A stretch of DNA of 64,000 nucleotides from Marthasterias glacialis (GCA_911728455.2 OU452239.1:4438384-4502383), one strand, 5' to 3'; positions 1-11,863 are shown, counted from the stretch's first letter. A program made the numbers and translations. Notes: generated by a model not told the origin, from the sequence alone.

Positions 1-1400
1 GAAGCAAAAATGCCGGCCAATATCGCACTGCCATTGACTTTGAGGCAATCTTTGTATTGTAGCCTACATAATCTGAATATAGTCACAGGGGCCTATGTTC
101 ATGGTTACAAATACAAAGGGGAAGTTCAACAGTGGCGGGTAATTTAGAGAGCATTTCCAGTTTGATAGCATCTCAATACACAACTGCGCTGCTGATCCGC
201 AACGACAAGTGACCGAACGAAACATACCCACACAACAAGCCTTGGTTATATTGCACCATCTTGCACTCCACCACTGACCACGTACCATACGGTACAACTA
301 ACTACTCTACAGTATTTTCAAGATGAATAAACTATAATTTTCATGGTTTCCCAATTCGCGTTCTTTACCAAACAGCCAAATAAATCAATGGTAATGACAA
401 AGGCAAGAAAATCCCTGTCACCGGGTGACTATTGCCAACAAGTGTATTCAGTTCAAAACAGGTTGAAATCGGCAGCTGTCGTTCATACGACTCCTCCCAA
501 ATTACAGAAAAATATTCATCTGCCATTAACACACAAACACAACACAACGAACAGAGGCATTCAACAAAGAAATCAGAGAACAACTACTAGTTAAAATTCT
601 TCATTAATTCATCTTCTCTGCCTAAAAGTGTGCAGCATTCTTCTTGTCTTTGATCACTAATCAGTCATTGACTTATATGGTGGTGTTAAAGATGGCTAAA
701 TTATAAAGATGACAGCAGACTAGGGCTGGATTCAGAAAATAAGACATTGAGTGACATACCTTGGATTGTCAGTCTCGCGTCAAAACGACGTATGGCTTTA
801 TGGCGGCGAGTGCAGTACAACAACGCTGCAGGTGATTGACACGCATCATGTGACTTAATGCATAATTCATAAGCTTGTTTATCAAATATTCAGTAGAGGC
901 GTGGTAAATGGACTGTTGCACTTTAAACATTGGGAGTGGATTAATTTTTGTTGAAAGAACGCGGCGGCCGCCACGGAAAGCGCAAATTCTTCCTTAAAAT
1001 TGGGGAAGGGGAGACAAGTTTTATGGGGGTCTCTGTCCACATGCTCATTGGGCAGTCGTTCCTGGATAGTTTTTTTTTCCTCTCCCTCTCTCTAAACAAA
1101 GTTTCCCGTGATCATGTGTGCTATTTTGGACATCTACCCGGCAACCTTTTTTTCACGAGGCAATTTTTTTATTATTTTTATTTTTTTTTCGGGGGGGGGT
1201 GACTAACTTGTTCTCTTTGTTCTCTTTGTTCTCCCATTGTTTTGACTTGTGTCCCCTTAGTTTTGTACGAAACATACCGAGGACTGTCCTGATAAGTCAT
1301 TTTCCCGGATCGCTTGGTTGTGCAAACATCTACACACACAAACAAACAACCCCCCAAAACAGTCGCTTCACAGTGAAAAAAAAATTAAAGAGCGCCACGT
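1..1400. other. No gene recognised; possible promoter-proximal sequence near 760-831
   Basis: No ORF here resembles a known protein. Around 760-840 the sequence becomes GC-richer (GGCGGCGAG). It contains a minus-strand donor-like CAAG|GTATGT, with its intron side at 754-759, and a plus-strand donor-like GCAG|GTGATT at 831/832. A first exon of a gene running leftwards out of the window, or the untranslated first exon of TMEM218, could lie here, but neither is proven. Long T and G runs occur at about 1140-1200. Confidence 0.25.
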
Positions 1401-1408
1401 TGGTGTAT

Positions 1409-1608
1409 GACCCCTTGGCACCAACGTCACACACGCGGCGACTGCAAAGCTCATGGATATCATTGATGTAAATCAATGGCCGGCAACGCTCACCATTTTA
1501 AAAGTATACAATGTAAACACCGCGTTGGATCATCTGTGCACAACTTGACTTCCAAAATGGTGCAACCAATATTATTGTGATGATGACGTCACATATTGGC
1601 CAATAGAA
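1409..1608. repeat. Dispersed short repeat, family with ATTGACCC ends (diverged copy)
   Basis: Similar sequence recurs at 22891-23073 and 48621-48812. Shared features in order are a 'gaccccttg...accaatgtcaca' end, a TGACTTCCAAAATGG-like core and 'gtgatgatgacgtca' close to the other end. The two better copies end in ATTGACCC and GGGTCAAT, so this looks like a non-autonomous TIR element. In this copy the right end has degraded to 'tattggccaatag'. Confidence 0.5.
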
Positions 1609-3374
1609 CACTAAAGGTCTGTCGAATAAAGTTATATAATAAAATGATACACAGTAAAACATAAACGAAAAAAAAACACGAGAAAGGTACTAAAGACGTT
1701 TGCTGTGAAAATTTGAACATTCTAATTCTAAAGGTCAAAACCAAAGTCCCATCCGGCGTGTGATAGATAACAAGCTAACTGTGCATTCATAATGAACGGT
1801 AATAAGATAACCATGCATTCATAACTTGGCAGAAGAAAATACTGCTTATGCGGGCGAAACACTTAATTTTTCAATGAAATTGGAGTGTGTGTGGTAGTCA
1901 AAAAAGTACATTTTGTTACAAACACCAAAACACAGTAAGATACCTCCACGTTTAAAAATATTCTTCTTTGTATTATTCATATTATTTAACTTTAATATAA
2001 GTGAAGTTTGTTTATAAATTAAAATAAAAGCTTTGGGGCCTTAATTTTTTTCAGTTACAACTAACAATCCTTGACAATCTTTTTTTTTAAGAAAATGCGA
2101 CTTTTTCCACGAGGAAGTGTAGTAGGCAAGGTGATTCAAATTTACTAATGATACCTCTATAAACAAACATCGAGTCAAACTGAGCGGTGTCGTCAGCAAA
2201 AACACTCACGCACCAGAAGACGACACTGGACAGCTATGCTTATCACAGGCTATGTATCAACATTTTGTAGAACGTGGTTCGGCTGTTTGTATTCTGATAC
2301 AAAATAATGAATCTTCATGAGTGCAATGGTGAAAACTTCTGTTTTCGTGAGTTGAAAGATGTGGAATTCCATTCCGAGACGAAACCGAATGAGTCAATCT
2401 TTCAACGAATGAAAATGTTCTCTCAATTAGACGAATGCAAACTTATTCATTGTTGGTTTTTATTATCCACAAGTAGATTTTTGTCATCTGGAGGGAAAAG
2501 TCAATCGACAATGTACAAAGATTGTATTCTGCACTGCGGCATTTATTAGGCGGCGTTTTGTACTGTGAATAAAGGCCCATCGGTCGCCACGGACAATTTT
2601 ATAGTAACTTTTAGTTTATTTCCTTCTTGCCGGAGTCAAGGAAATTAATATATGGCACAATTTCCTTAATTCCCTGAAGGTAGATTTCAACGAGTGGACA
2701 TTTCTCAGTCTTTTCGAACAGCTCCCTTCTTAACAATTTGCACACCCCTACTACAAAAATGTCCGCAACCTTATCATGAATTATTCATGTTTTGATGTTA
2801 GATTTAAATATTGTTATAATGCCAGAGGCTACTTGTGCATTTTTCTGTCATACAAAAGAAATTGGGCGTGCACTCTATCCACTTGATTTATTGTTGATAA
2901 CTAGAGCACCTGCTCGTGCAACCGTGGAGAGCTTAGGTGCAACAACGAAGCCTTAGTCGAGTTATAGTTTCTGATTACACACATGGTGATAAAGTGTTAT
3001 AAATACTATGCGTCGATTAACTCAATGTTCAAAGGACGACTAGCCTGGGTGGGGCCTGTTTTTCAAACCGTATTTTGAGATTTTTCTTTTTATATACATG
3101 GTTGTTTTTTTATTTTTTGTTTACTTTAGCTCTCTCATATCATGCACGCTAATTATATTCTTATGCAAAGGGTCAATGATTAGACTCAATATATAAATAT
3201 CCGACCAAAGATGGGGCAACTGTACTCTCTAAAAGGTTTATTGTCCAATGCCCTGTGGTAGTGGCCTGTTTGCTTGTTTGCTTGTTTATTTTTGGTTTTT
3301 GAATGTTTACAATATAGGCTTACTGAATGAAAACGAGGCCAGCCAAATAACCACCCACCCACGTTTACGTACTT
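1609..3374. other. No gene seen; AT-rich non-coding sequence
   Basis: I see only short ORFs. The longest (2307-2549, +) has no recognisable motif and no supporting splice context. Homopolymer T runs and AT-rich stretches dominate. Confidence 0.4.
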
Positions 3375-3460
3375 AAAGGGCTCATGAAATGTAATTTTTT
3401 AGTGGAGTCCTTGGAAATGCACCTTTTGTCTCATTTACCTTTATTTTTAAAAATTGCATT
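3375..3460 (+). repeat. End of a TTAA-flanked element related to 52796-53228
   Basis: The stretch begins TTAAAGGGCTCATGAAATGT, close to the left end of the complete element at 52796 (TTAAAGGGCCCATGAA). No matching right end was found nearby, so this is probably a truncated copy. The length given is approximate. Confidence 0.4.
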
Positions 3461-3639
3461 TTGCCATTTTTAAGGTTGTTGTGCTTTTGGGTTTTTATGA
3501 TAGTACAAATGTCCATATTCATGAGCAAAATGTGATGTAATATCAGGCAGAAACCCCAACAATTAGTTTATGCGGCACAAACAAAAAGTTGACACAATTA
3601 GGGCACTTCGCTGAGCGTGAGACAAACATAACTGCCTCT

Positions 3640-3718
3640 TCCCCTATTTGAAACAAAACATAGTAAAGTGTTTTGCTCAAGGACACGTGTCATGACTGAG
3701 ATCCGAACCCACCTATTG
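3640..3718 (-). repeat. tRNA-derived SINE fragment (family 1)
   Basis: Read on the minus strand it runs from a B-box-like GGGTTCGGATCTC through 'gtgtccttgagcaaaacactt'. This is the same order as in the fuller copies at 18062-18340, 28195-28487 and 35878-36182. The A-box half is missing because the element at 3720 abuts it. Confidence 0.55.
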
Positions 3719-3975
3719 CCGTCACTTTCACGATTTTGCTCTTGTCGCAAATATTAAAACGGCAATTGGTGCCAATATTCACAACTTGCACCAAGTCGCA
3801 AATATATACAGCAATATTGCCGTCAAAACTCACGATTTGTGCCCCAAGTGGCAGATATTGACGCCATAGGGTCGAGCCAAAATCACGTCTTGTACCAAAA
3901 ACGCAAATATTGACGGGAATACTGCCGTCAATATTCTTCACAACTCGGGGCCTAAGTCGCAAATATTGGCGGCAA
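3719..3975. repeat. Repeat built of TCGCAAATATTGACG sub-units
   Basis: Multiple direct and inverted copies of CGCAAATATTGACG and GCAATATTGCCGTCAA are spaced through about 250 bp. The same words build the complete TTAA-bounded element at 47811-48169. This copy is diverged and I could not place its outer ends. An ORF on the minus strand (3690-3962) is a by-product of the repeat. Confidence 0.55.
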
Positions 3976-6340
3976 TATCACAGCATCTCCCTGAAATGAC
4001 ATCAGGACAACAGTGCCCTCAGTTGTCTGGAAAAGCATGACAAATTTTAAATGGTTAAAGAAGTGTACTTGTCAATAAAATTAACCAAAAAGGAATGTCC
4101 ATCAATTTTCATACAATTAAGGGGATTAGAAAGTAGCAAAAGACGTTCCTAAGAAATATTCACTCCGATCCCTAGCCCTGTACAAGAGAACGGCAACCTT
4201 TCTCAACAATTGGTGGCGCTATAGTAGATTATTTCCATGATGATTTGCCATCAAAATCCAAATCCATTGCGGTGGTGGTGTGAAAGAAGATGAAAAAACG
4301 AAAACAAGAATTTAGAAGTCGGGTAAGTGGCCGTGCTATTGATTCAGTGACAGTATTGTGGATGGGACACTTATGACGTATCATAAAATAAATTCTGAAG
4401 TTTTATTAATACAAGTTATAATAATAGGCTTTATGTCTGGGTGTTCAAAAAATGTTTTGATTGATGATATGATGATGGTCATAAGGTAGACCCAGTAACC
4501 ATGGTAACTGGACGTCGTACTTGTTTTAACAAGATTTTGACTTCACCGGTCGTAAGACCTTATGCGTCTGATGTCATGAGTCTCATAGAGATATGTACAA
4601 GCAGTGCCCTCACTGAGGTCAAAACGGCCGTAAGTTTACTGCAGGAAAACGGCTGTGCATACCCTCTATTTTCTACGACCGATAAAAGTCAAAATCTAAA
4701 ATAAAAAAATGAGTACAGTGCCCCAGTTCCTGGTTCTACATGGTCTAGGGTGAAGGAATTTCAAGCCCCACTCACTTGCCTGCTGCATGCACTTCAACTC
4801 AAAAGTCGTGCAAGTGGGCCTAATGCCATGGATTAGTTGCGGTGATCGTAACCCTCCATCCTTCCGATGGTTGGACCCTCCATCCTCCCGACGGTTGGGA
4901 GGATGGAGAGTTACAATCATTGTAACTAGCCATGGATATATTCATGGCACCGGCTATAGGATGAAGCTAGCAGATCGTTAACGCCTTCTTTGACTCGTGC
5001 ACGACTCAGTGGCTGAAATGATATAAACATACTTTACTATTATCAAGTAATTGGCATTTTAAATTTCAACCACTGCCCCATAGCCCAGTGGAATCACTCC
5101 CACTTCGAAGGTGACATGCTACGCGTTCGAATTTCACAGATGTCTTTTTTTGTTCATCTAAAAAATTAGAATATTCTTTTATTGTTTAAAAATTTACATG
5201 AAGTCACAAAGACAATGTTTGCATGGAAACAGACTAACAATTCCCCCTAAAACAGTCACTGTGCATCGGTGCCGTTCCTGCTTCACAAGGTTTACTAAAA
5301 GAAAGCAGATGCTGGCAAAATATACACTGCCTACTTATTATACTTTGGAGTGATAGGTGAAATTTATACGTCTAGGCCTTTCACCTGTAAAGACATTTGG
5401 TGCTCAATATGTGGCAGGGTGTACCCTCCCCCCACAAGAGGGATGGGAACATTTGGGGGGCCTCCCTCTGCCACATATCAGCCATGGTATATGTAAAGAT
5501 GCTGACCACTAGGCCTAGATGAGGTGTGACCTCTGATAGCCAAGGTTGCCTGTAACCCACATTCCACAAGTTATGACTCATGCATTCCACACAGACTAAC
5601 AGTCACTTGAACACATCTATACATATGTCTACTATCTGTTTGTGAAATTGTTGAGCACTGGCCATGGGAATGAAAGTTGTAGATTTGCGTCCACCGCACG
5701 CATGGTCTAAAATGTATCGCCTAAAAATTGTTTCCGAAATTATTTATTATTTACACAAAAAAGGCTCTGCATTAAACATTTTCAAGTTCCAAATCATCAG
5801 ACAGCGGTAAAAATTGAATATGAACATACAGTGTAGTTTATGTGGGCCTAACCCCATGCAGATCACTGGCTGATGGAATGGATCTCCACACACAACGATA
5901 TGAAATCCAATTAAGTATCCACTTAGACTTGTATTTTGTGACAGACAAGTCGTAAATTTTTCTCCTATGCCACTGTGATGCTTGCGTGTTGGGCCGTGCC
6001 ATGTAGTCATAGCGTATGGCTTACGACTGTCTGTCGACTTGCCCACTACAAGTCCATCATCCACTTCATGTTGTGCACTACAAATCGATTGCCATTTCTC
6101 TCCCATTATATGATTGGTCAGAGCTCTGGTGAACTCACGAGTCATGAGTCAACTAATGAAATTTGTTGTTTTATGTGTAACTGTGGCTGCAAGAAGGGTA
6201 TCGCAGGTAGAAGAAGTGCGCATGCCACAGCACCCGTGATTTCGAAATTATGAATTTAATGAAAAAAAGCTGTGCATGCAATTTTAAAACATCTTGATGC
6301 AAATCTGAAACTTTAATTCCCATGGCATTATTGAATTAGT
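3976..6340. other. No gene seen; includes fragments of dispersed repeats
   Basis: ORFs here (for example 5747-6145, -) show no family signature. A tRNA-like fragment with a CGTTCGAATTTC B-box sits near 5083-5140. Sequence at 5395-5475 ('ttggtgctcaatatgt...ggtgtaccc') recurs at 8010-8110. The imperfect inverted repeat GCCTCCCTCTGCCACATAT / ATATGTGGCAGGG lies inside 5405-5480. Confidence 0.35.
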
Positions 6341-6365
6341 ACATTGTATACGTCACATATCATTA

Positions 6366-7170
6366 CATGGTGTGAGAATGGCTACCCCATCCCTCCTCCT
6401 CAGCCACTACTAACTGGCAATCAAGCTCAGAACTGGAAGAAGTTCAAACAACGGTGGAGTATGAAATGGCCACTGTACTCATGTTGCCAGCAAGGGCATG
6501 GCAAGGCGAGTATTTTTGATTATGTGAGGGTGTTTGTGAACCAAAATTACGTGATGCAAAACAAGTAAAATGAACTGTTTTTTACATTGTTGTTATTACT
6601 TACATGTATTTGGCCATTCATACAAGAAAACAAAATACAGGCAGTCAAATAAGATAAAACTGTATTTGTGATGTAAGGAAATTCACTGTTGAAAGAGCAA
6701 ATGCAATGGAAAGAACCACTTTGCAGTAAAATGCAATATCCAAGAGAGTACCGTCTCCCCACAATCATCTAAAACAAGTCAAGGTAAACGATAATGATGA
6801 ATACACACTACCAGATTGTCACTGTTAACAACAAAGGAGATCCCTAAACAGCTGTTTGTCACCATGAGGGTAAATAACCCTGATAATAAACAATTCGAAC
6901 TTGACAGTGGTGCTACTTGTAATCTCCTCCCTCTAATTCACTTTGCTAACCTTCCAACCTCACACTTTGAAAGAGTAAATCCAAGCTACTAATGTACAGT
7001 CATAGTTTGATGCACCCAGTTGGCAAATGTACTCTCCCCTGCTCAAGGAGCAATAAAACTCATGAACTTTACTTCCAAGTTGTTGATAAAGAAGTCACAC
7101 GGATCGTCAGTGTTGAAGCTTGTCAGCGTCTTGAGTTCCTCAAAGTACTTGTGCATGACATACATTGTAT
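6366..7170 (+). mobile_element. Decayed Ty3/gypsy-like LTR retrotransposon remnant (gag start and protease)
   Basis: At 6375-6470 the plus strand encodes a gag-like start: a proline/glutamine run, then TGNQAQNWKKFKQRW, a pattern typical of invertebrate Ty3/gypsy gag proteins. At 6894-6950 it encodes FELDSGATCNLLP, the retroviral-type aspartic protease active-site box, with DSG at 6903-6911. From about 7000 to 7170 follow segments resembling the region after the protease. Stops and frameshifts separate the pieces, and I see no reverse transcriptase, integrase or LTR pair. The copy is therefore dead and internally deleted. Assignment to Ty3/gypsy rather than BEL is from gag and protease style only. 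Confidence 0.7.
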
Positions 7171-7199
7171 CTGATGGCAACACAGTGATCAGGCAATAC

Positions 7200-7330
7200 A
7201 AAAGCCAGGAATGTCTGGGCGACCTTTGTTCTGGTATTCTGATTTTACACAGTGGCATCCGTTTCCGGTCAGGGGAAACATTTGTATACATCTCATCTGG
7301 TCCGGCGCCTACTGGTTAAATATCGGTAAC
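7200..7330 (+). repeat. Dispersed repeat shared with 33440-33560
   Basis: The sequence 'aatgtctgggcgacctttgt' followed by 'attctgattttacacagtgg' is closely matched at 33450-33495 ('aatgtccgggcaacctttgt', 'attccgattttacacaatgg'). Boundaries and class are unknown. Confidence 0.5.
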
Positions 7331-7659
7331 ACTCTTGCCATCTTCCAATCATCTGGGATGCACCCTTCTTCCAATGATTTCTTGGAGGTCGTGTACAATG
7401 GAACAGCAATCTCACTTTTGCATTCTTTCAAGACATACATTGTAGGTATATAGGGCCTACCTGGTCAATGCCTGGTAATTTATCTTGGTTTAAGTTGTCG
7501 AGCCTCTCTTTGACATCCTCTAGAGTAAACTCTGCTTCGCATAGTTTCTGGAAAAATCCAAATAATCAAGCTTCTAAAGACAAGATTCAAATAAGATGTT
7601 TCTTCCTGTCTACGGCACTGTTACCAAATCTGAAATCATATGATAACTTACATGTACTG

Positions 7660-7900
7660 TGGTGTGCCTTGTGAACTAGACTCCAGATCTGAATGTCAGA
7701 ATGTGGGTTCGGGTCTTGGTCATGGCATTTAAGTCCTTGAGCAAGACACTTTCAAACCATAATTGCTTCATCCTTCAGGTGGGATGGAAAGTATTAGTTC
7801 CTGTGTGTCATTGAGAGTAGACTGCGTTGCATCTCTTGCATTACCTAGTAAACTCTTACAAGGTGTTATAAATGAGAGTCAATAAAATACATACTTTACA
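7660..7900 (+). repeat. tRNA-derived SINE, family 1, diverged
   Basis: It contains a B-box-like GTGGGTTCGGGTCTTG, then 'ccttgagcaagacactt', 'attgcttcatcctt', a 'gggatgga' segment and finally 'ttacaaggtgttataaa'. This is the same order as the copies at 18062, 28195 and 35878. The A-box half is poorly preserved. Confidence 0.6.
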
Positions 7901-8009
7901 ATGTACTTGTAAAAATAACGAGTGCTTTGAGATGCCTGTTAGGTGTAAATAAAGGTAAATAAAGCAGTATACAAAAACTTTGCAGTAATATTATTCTCAA
8001 CCCAGTACC

Positions 8010-8290
8010 CCATTTGGTGCTCGATATGTTGTTGGTGTACCCCCACCTATTGTGTCTTCATTGCGTTATGGGAATCTCAGGAATTCTTTTGAGGATCTTT
8101 GGTGGGGGGGGGGGGGTGTACTTCTGTACAAAAGAGGAACAGTGTAGATGATGGGAACAGACAACATATCAGGCATGTAGGTATACAATACCCAAACTAT
8201 TGGACTCTGATTTTGGTGGAGTGCCTGGAGTACCATGTACTTGGCTTTACTAGTGCAATTCTCAATCCAACAGAATACAACAAAACATTA
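8010..8290 (+). repeat. Fragments of two dispersed repeat families, with a G run
   Basis: 8010-8110 matches 5395-5475 in several words. 8150-8290 ('acccaaactattggactctg', 'ttttggtggagtgcctgg', 'caacagaatacaacaaaac') matches 53690-53830 and more weakly 51800-51895. A G homopolymer interrupts near 8103-8117. Confidence 0.45.
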
Positions 8291-8360
8291 AGTTAAATGT
8301 TGAAGGGGTTGTGGATCATTAAGGTTAACAATGTTGTCCAATTTGTAATGTTTGTTGCAG

Positions 8361-8506
8361 AGTTTGATTACTACCTGTACTAGTGAATGAGACTTGATGA
8401 TGGCGCTGGTGTTTGGCATTGGTGTTGGTCTTTTTGTATTAAGCATCATATGGGGACTGTCTGTGTTATTATGCATCATTCTATCCAGAGCAAAAGGTGC
8501 TGCAAA
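8361..8506 (+). CDS. TMEM218: TMEM218 exon with start codon
   Basis: The acceptor is TTTGTTGCAG at 8351-8360 and the donor AA|GTAAGT follows 8506. Coding starts at 8397, or at 8400 if the second ATG is used. It encodes the first membrane segment and the conserved LSRAKGAAK, ending in phase 2. Confidence 0.88.
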
Positions 8507-10216
8507 GTAAGTAATAATACTACTAATAATTGTTTGCATCTTGTTGACTGTTACATATGTTTATAATACTCTTTACTTTCAATTGATTTATGTATTGTAT
8601 TTTTATTGTACATTCATTTTTGTATTGTTTTGAGTTCAAGTTTATGTTCCTTTTTAAGAATATAATTGTTCTAATGGAAATTGATATAATCAGCTAAGAC
8701 ATGTTGGAAGATTTGTTACACTAATTAACCTTTTCGGCTCTTGTCATCTACTTCTTTGCAGCATGCATTAATGTCAGATTTTGGCATGTACATGTAATAG
8801 TTACAACAGCTTTTTCATGCCGGTGTTTTAGAAATATTTTCTGGCCTACCCGTGATATTTTTTTCAGAACTGCCGGAATAGTTTGTTTTTGAGAATATCG
8901 TTGTCACAAAGAAACCCTGACTTAACAATGCAAAGACAGTAAAGATTCTCATGCAAAGCACCAGGATTTATTGTTCCTTTTGAGAAAATGAGTTATGTTG
9001 AGCATACATTGCAAAGCCGAAGCCCTGGCCGTGAGCCATAGCCGATAATCGGCCCCATTTTTAAGGACTCTATTAGGTAGTAGCAGAGTTACAGTTTGAT
9101 GCCATGAATTAAGGAACAATTTTTCTTCTTCAAAATTGTATTTTCTGTTTGAGGCTATTTTTACAATGTAGTACAAGTATAAACTGGCCCAAAGGAAAGA
9201 CCACATTAACCAATTTTGGGTAGACTTAAACATACTATGTGCAAAGAAAAAGGGATCTTACTACATGTACTTGACATTCAAAATGGGATCTAGACCCACC
9301 CACCCTATCCCCTAAATCACTAATTCATGAAACATTACCAGTTCATTAATCCCCTGCAGTGTAAACAGAGTATTATATGTACCAAAGAAAACAGTCATGA
9401 AGTGATTCCATTTGTTTAGCAATTTAGTAACTGAAGAGACTTATTACCAAACTGTATTAAGCAGTCAATCTTGGTTTTGTTCATCTTGGGTTACCAGCTT
9501 CAGTGTCAGGTGCTATTGCTGCTGCAGCAAGCAGCTTATTGGGCTCATGTTTGTATTCCACTCATTCTTGTGGGATATAACTAATAATAGTGTATCTTAT
9601 GCAGGGAATGAAAGAAACTTGTAAGCATAATGCCACATGGATTATTATTTGTTGACAGGTCTGGGGGTATAGCAATGATTGCTGTAGCTTCTTTGATCAC
9701 AGTCATCCTTATCATCTATCCCAAAGAAGGACTACAACCAGAACCAGTTGACAATAGGGTAAAATAACAGGGTCTTCTTATAATAATTGAGCTTCATTTT
9801 ACCGGACGGGTTTAGGAATACTGAATGAAAACCAGCATGTGATAGACAGACATGCACTGAATTGAGAATAAACAAATGGATTACATTCATATCAATTCAT
9901 TAGAAAAATGTGTTCATTATAAATCATTGGATATCATTTGTAAAAAGGGGATAAATGTTAGTCATTGTTGAGTATTCATTGTAAATCACTGGATAAAGAC
10001 ATGAATTATACAAAAAGGTATGTCTTATTAGAAGCTCAACTGTATGACATTGTTCTTTATGCTCTTTGCCATCAGATCACAGATGGCATGTTCTGGACAA
10101 GGGTTGTTATCCTGACAATGATCAGTGTGTTTGCACTACTCAGTCTCATCTTCATGTTCTTATTTCATTGGACTGAACCAATTTATGCTAGGCCAATCAA
10201 AACAAAGCGATTCTGA
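8397..10216 (+). CDS. TMEM218: Transmembrane protein 218 (ciliary transition zone), three coding exons
   Basis: The CDS joins 8397-8506, 9659-9758 and 10076-10216 (351 nt, 116 residues; the human protein is 115). Splice sites are AA|GTAAGT, ACAG|GT, AGG|GTAAAA and ATCAG|ATC, and the phases agree. The protein has three hydrophobic segments (about residues 4-30, 42-58 and 76-98), the loop motif LSRAKGAAK, an acidic/proline linker after YPKEGL, and a C-terminal EPIYARP that matches the EPIYAKP ending of vertebrate TMEM218. In vertebrates TMEM218 is a transition-zone protein and a Joubert/Meckel disease gene. Two in-frame ATGs (8397, 8400) follow an in-frame TGA at 8388. A splice acceptor (TTGTTGCAG, exon from 8361) implies an upstream untranslated exon. 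Confidence 0.93.
8818..9070 (+). repeat. Dispersed repeat shared with 32980-33200
   Basis: In TMEM218 intron 1. Words shared in order with 32980-33200 are 'aatattttct', 'cttgacttaacaa' and 'aaagattct', then 'gccgtgagc(c/t)a(t/c)ag' followed by a region rich in CGG. Class unknown. Confidence 0.5.
9659..9758 (+). CDS. TMEM218: TMEM218 middle coding exon
   Basis: The exon follows TTGACAG and ends before GTAAAA. It encodes SGGIAMIAVASLITVILIIY, the second membrane helix, then the polar loop PKEGLQPEPVDNR. It begins with the last base of a split lysine codon and ends in phase 0. Confidence 0.9.
10076..10216 (+). CDS. TMEM218: TMEM218 last coding exon
   Basis: The acceptor is TTGCCATCAG. The exon encodes the third membrane helix and the EPIYARPIKTKRF end, with stop TGA at 10214-10216. 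Confidence 0.92.
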   Translation: MTDGMFWTRVVILTMISVFALLSLIFMFLFHWTEPIYARPIKTKRF

Positions 10217-10426
10217 ACTCAACAGGACATTTTTTGACTATTTTGATGCAAACAAGTTTTGAAAGACCACTTTGTTTCAAAATAGGAGATTGATAGACTG
10301 TAATGAGTGCTGAATTTAGGTTTTCTTGGCTATACTTTGATGTCAACATTGCAAAAGACACAAGGTAATACGACAGGACAATCTTCTTCAAATGAAGGCT
10401 TCAAAGTGCCAAGGCCACTTGTGGCA

Positions 10427-11863
10427 TCAACAATCTTGTCACTAAGGAACTAAAAGCATGCCATTGTGTGGAGTCACTGTTTGACTTGAATCCATCACAA
10501 GCATCGATGTCAACAATCTTGTCTCCCTGGAACCAAGGCATCACTGTGTGAAGGAGTCACTGATTGACTTGAATCCATCACAAGCATCGATGTCAACAAT
10601 CTTGTCTCCCTAGAACCAAGGCATCACTGTGTGAAGGAGTCACTGATTGACTTGAATCCATCACAAGCATCGATGTCAACAATCTTGTCTCCCTGGAACC
10701 AAGGCATCACTGTGTGAAGGAGTCACTGATTGACTTGAATCCATCACAAGCAGTGATGTCAACAATCTTGTCTCCCTGGAACCAAGGCATCACTGTGTGA
10801 AGGAGTCACTGATTGACTTGAATCCATCACAAGCAGCAATGTCAACAATCTTGTCTCCCTGGAACCAAGGCATCACTGTGTGAAGGAGTCACTGATTGAC
10901 TTGAATCCATCACAAGCATCGATGTCAACAATCTTGTCTCCCTGGAACCAAGGCATCACTGTGTGAAGGAGTCACTGATTGACTTGAATCCATCACAAAC
11001 ATCGATGTCAACAATCTTGTCTCCCTGGAACCAAGGCATCACTGTGTGAAGGAGTCACTGATTGACTTGAATCCATCACAAGCAGTGATGTCAACAATCT
11101 TGTCTCCCTGGAACCAAGGCATCACTGTGTGAAGGAGTCACTGATTGACTTGAATCCATCACAAGCATTGATGTCAACAATCTTGTCTCCCTGGAACCAA
11201 GGCATCACTGTGTGAAGGAGTCACTGATTGACTTGAATCCATCACAAGCATCGATGTCAACAATCTTGTCTCCCTGGAACCAAGGCATCACTGTGTGAAG
11301 GAGTCACTGATTGACTTGAATCCATCACAAGCAGTGATGTCAACAATCTTGTCTCCCTGGAACCAAGGCATCACTGTGTGAAGGAGTCACTGATTGACTT
11401 GAATCCATCACAAGCAGTGATGTCAACAATCTTGTCTCCCTGGAACCAAGGCATCACTGTGTGAAGGAGTCACTGATTGACTTGAATCCATCACAAGCAT
11501 CGATGTCAACAATCTTGTCTCCCTGGAACCAAGGCATCACTGTGTGAAGGAGTCACTGATTGACTTGAATCCATCACAAGCATCGATGTCAACAATCTTG
11601 TCTCCCTGGAACCAAGGCATCACTGTGTGAAGGAGTCACTGATTGACTTGAATCCATCACAAGCATCGATGTCAGCAATCTTGTCTCCCTGGAACCAAGG
11701 CATCACTGTGTGAAGGAGTCACTGATTGACTTGAATCCATCACAAGCATCGATGTCAACAATCTTGTCTCCCTGGAACCAAGGCATCACTGTGTGAAGGA
11801 GTCACTGATTGACTTGAATCCATCACAAGCATCGATGTCAACAATCTTGTCTCCCTGGAACCA
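10427..11863 (+). repeat. 83-bp minisatellite, about 17 copies
   Basis: The unit starts TCAACAATCTTGTCTCCCTG and recurs exactly every 83 bp (10427, 10510, 10593, 10676 and so on to 11838). The first copy (10427-10509) is clearly diverged; the other full copies are almost identical. Most variation is at one site after 'catcacaag': CATCGATG, CAGTGATG, CAGCAATG or CATTGATG. The GTGATG variant makes a short hairpin with the upstream CATCAC. Because 83 is not a multiple of three and every frame has stops, it does not encode protein. It starts 210 bp after the TMEM218 stop and lies before the first AATAAA, so it is probably in that gene's 3' UTR. Confidence 0.97.

Noticed and set aside
948-1471. 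Two overlapping plus-strand ORFs of 84 and 117 residues
   Set aside because: They are formed by T-rich homopolymers coding for long Phe/Leu runs.
5747-6145. 132-residue minus-strand ORF
   Set aside because: No domain, signal peptide or splice partner; overlapping ORFs on the other strand.
10427-11863. CRISPR-like array
   Set aside because: The whole 83-bp unit is repeated with no unique spacers and the host is an animal; it is a minisatellite.
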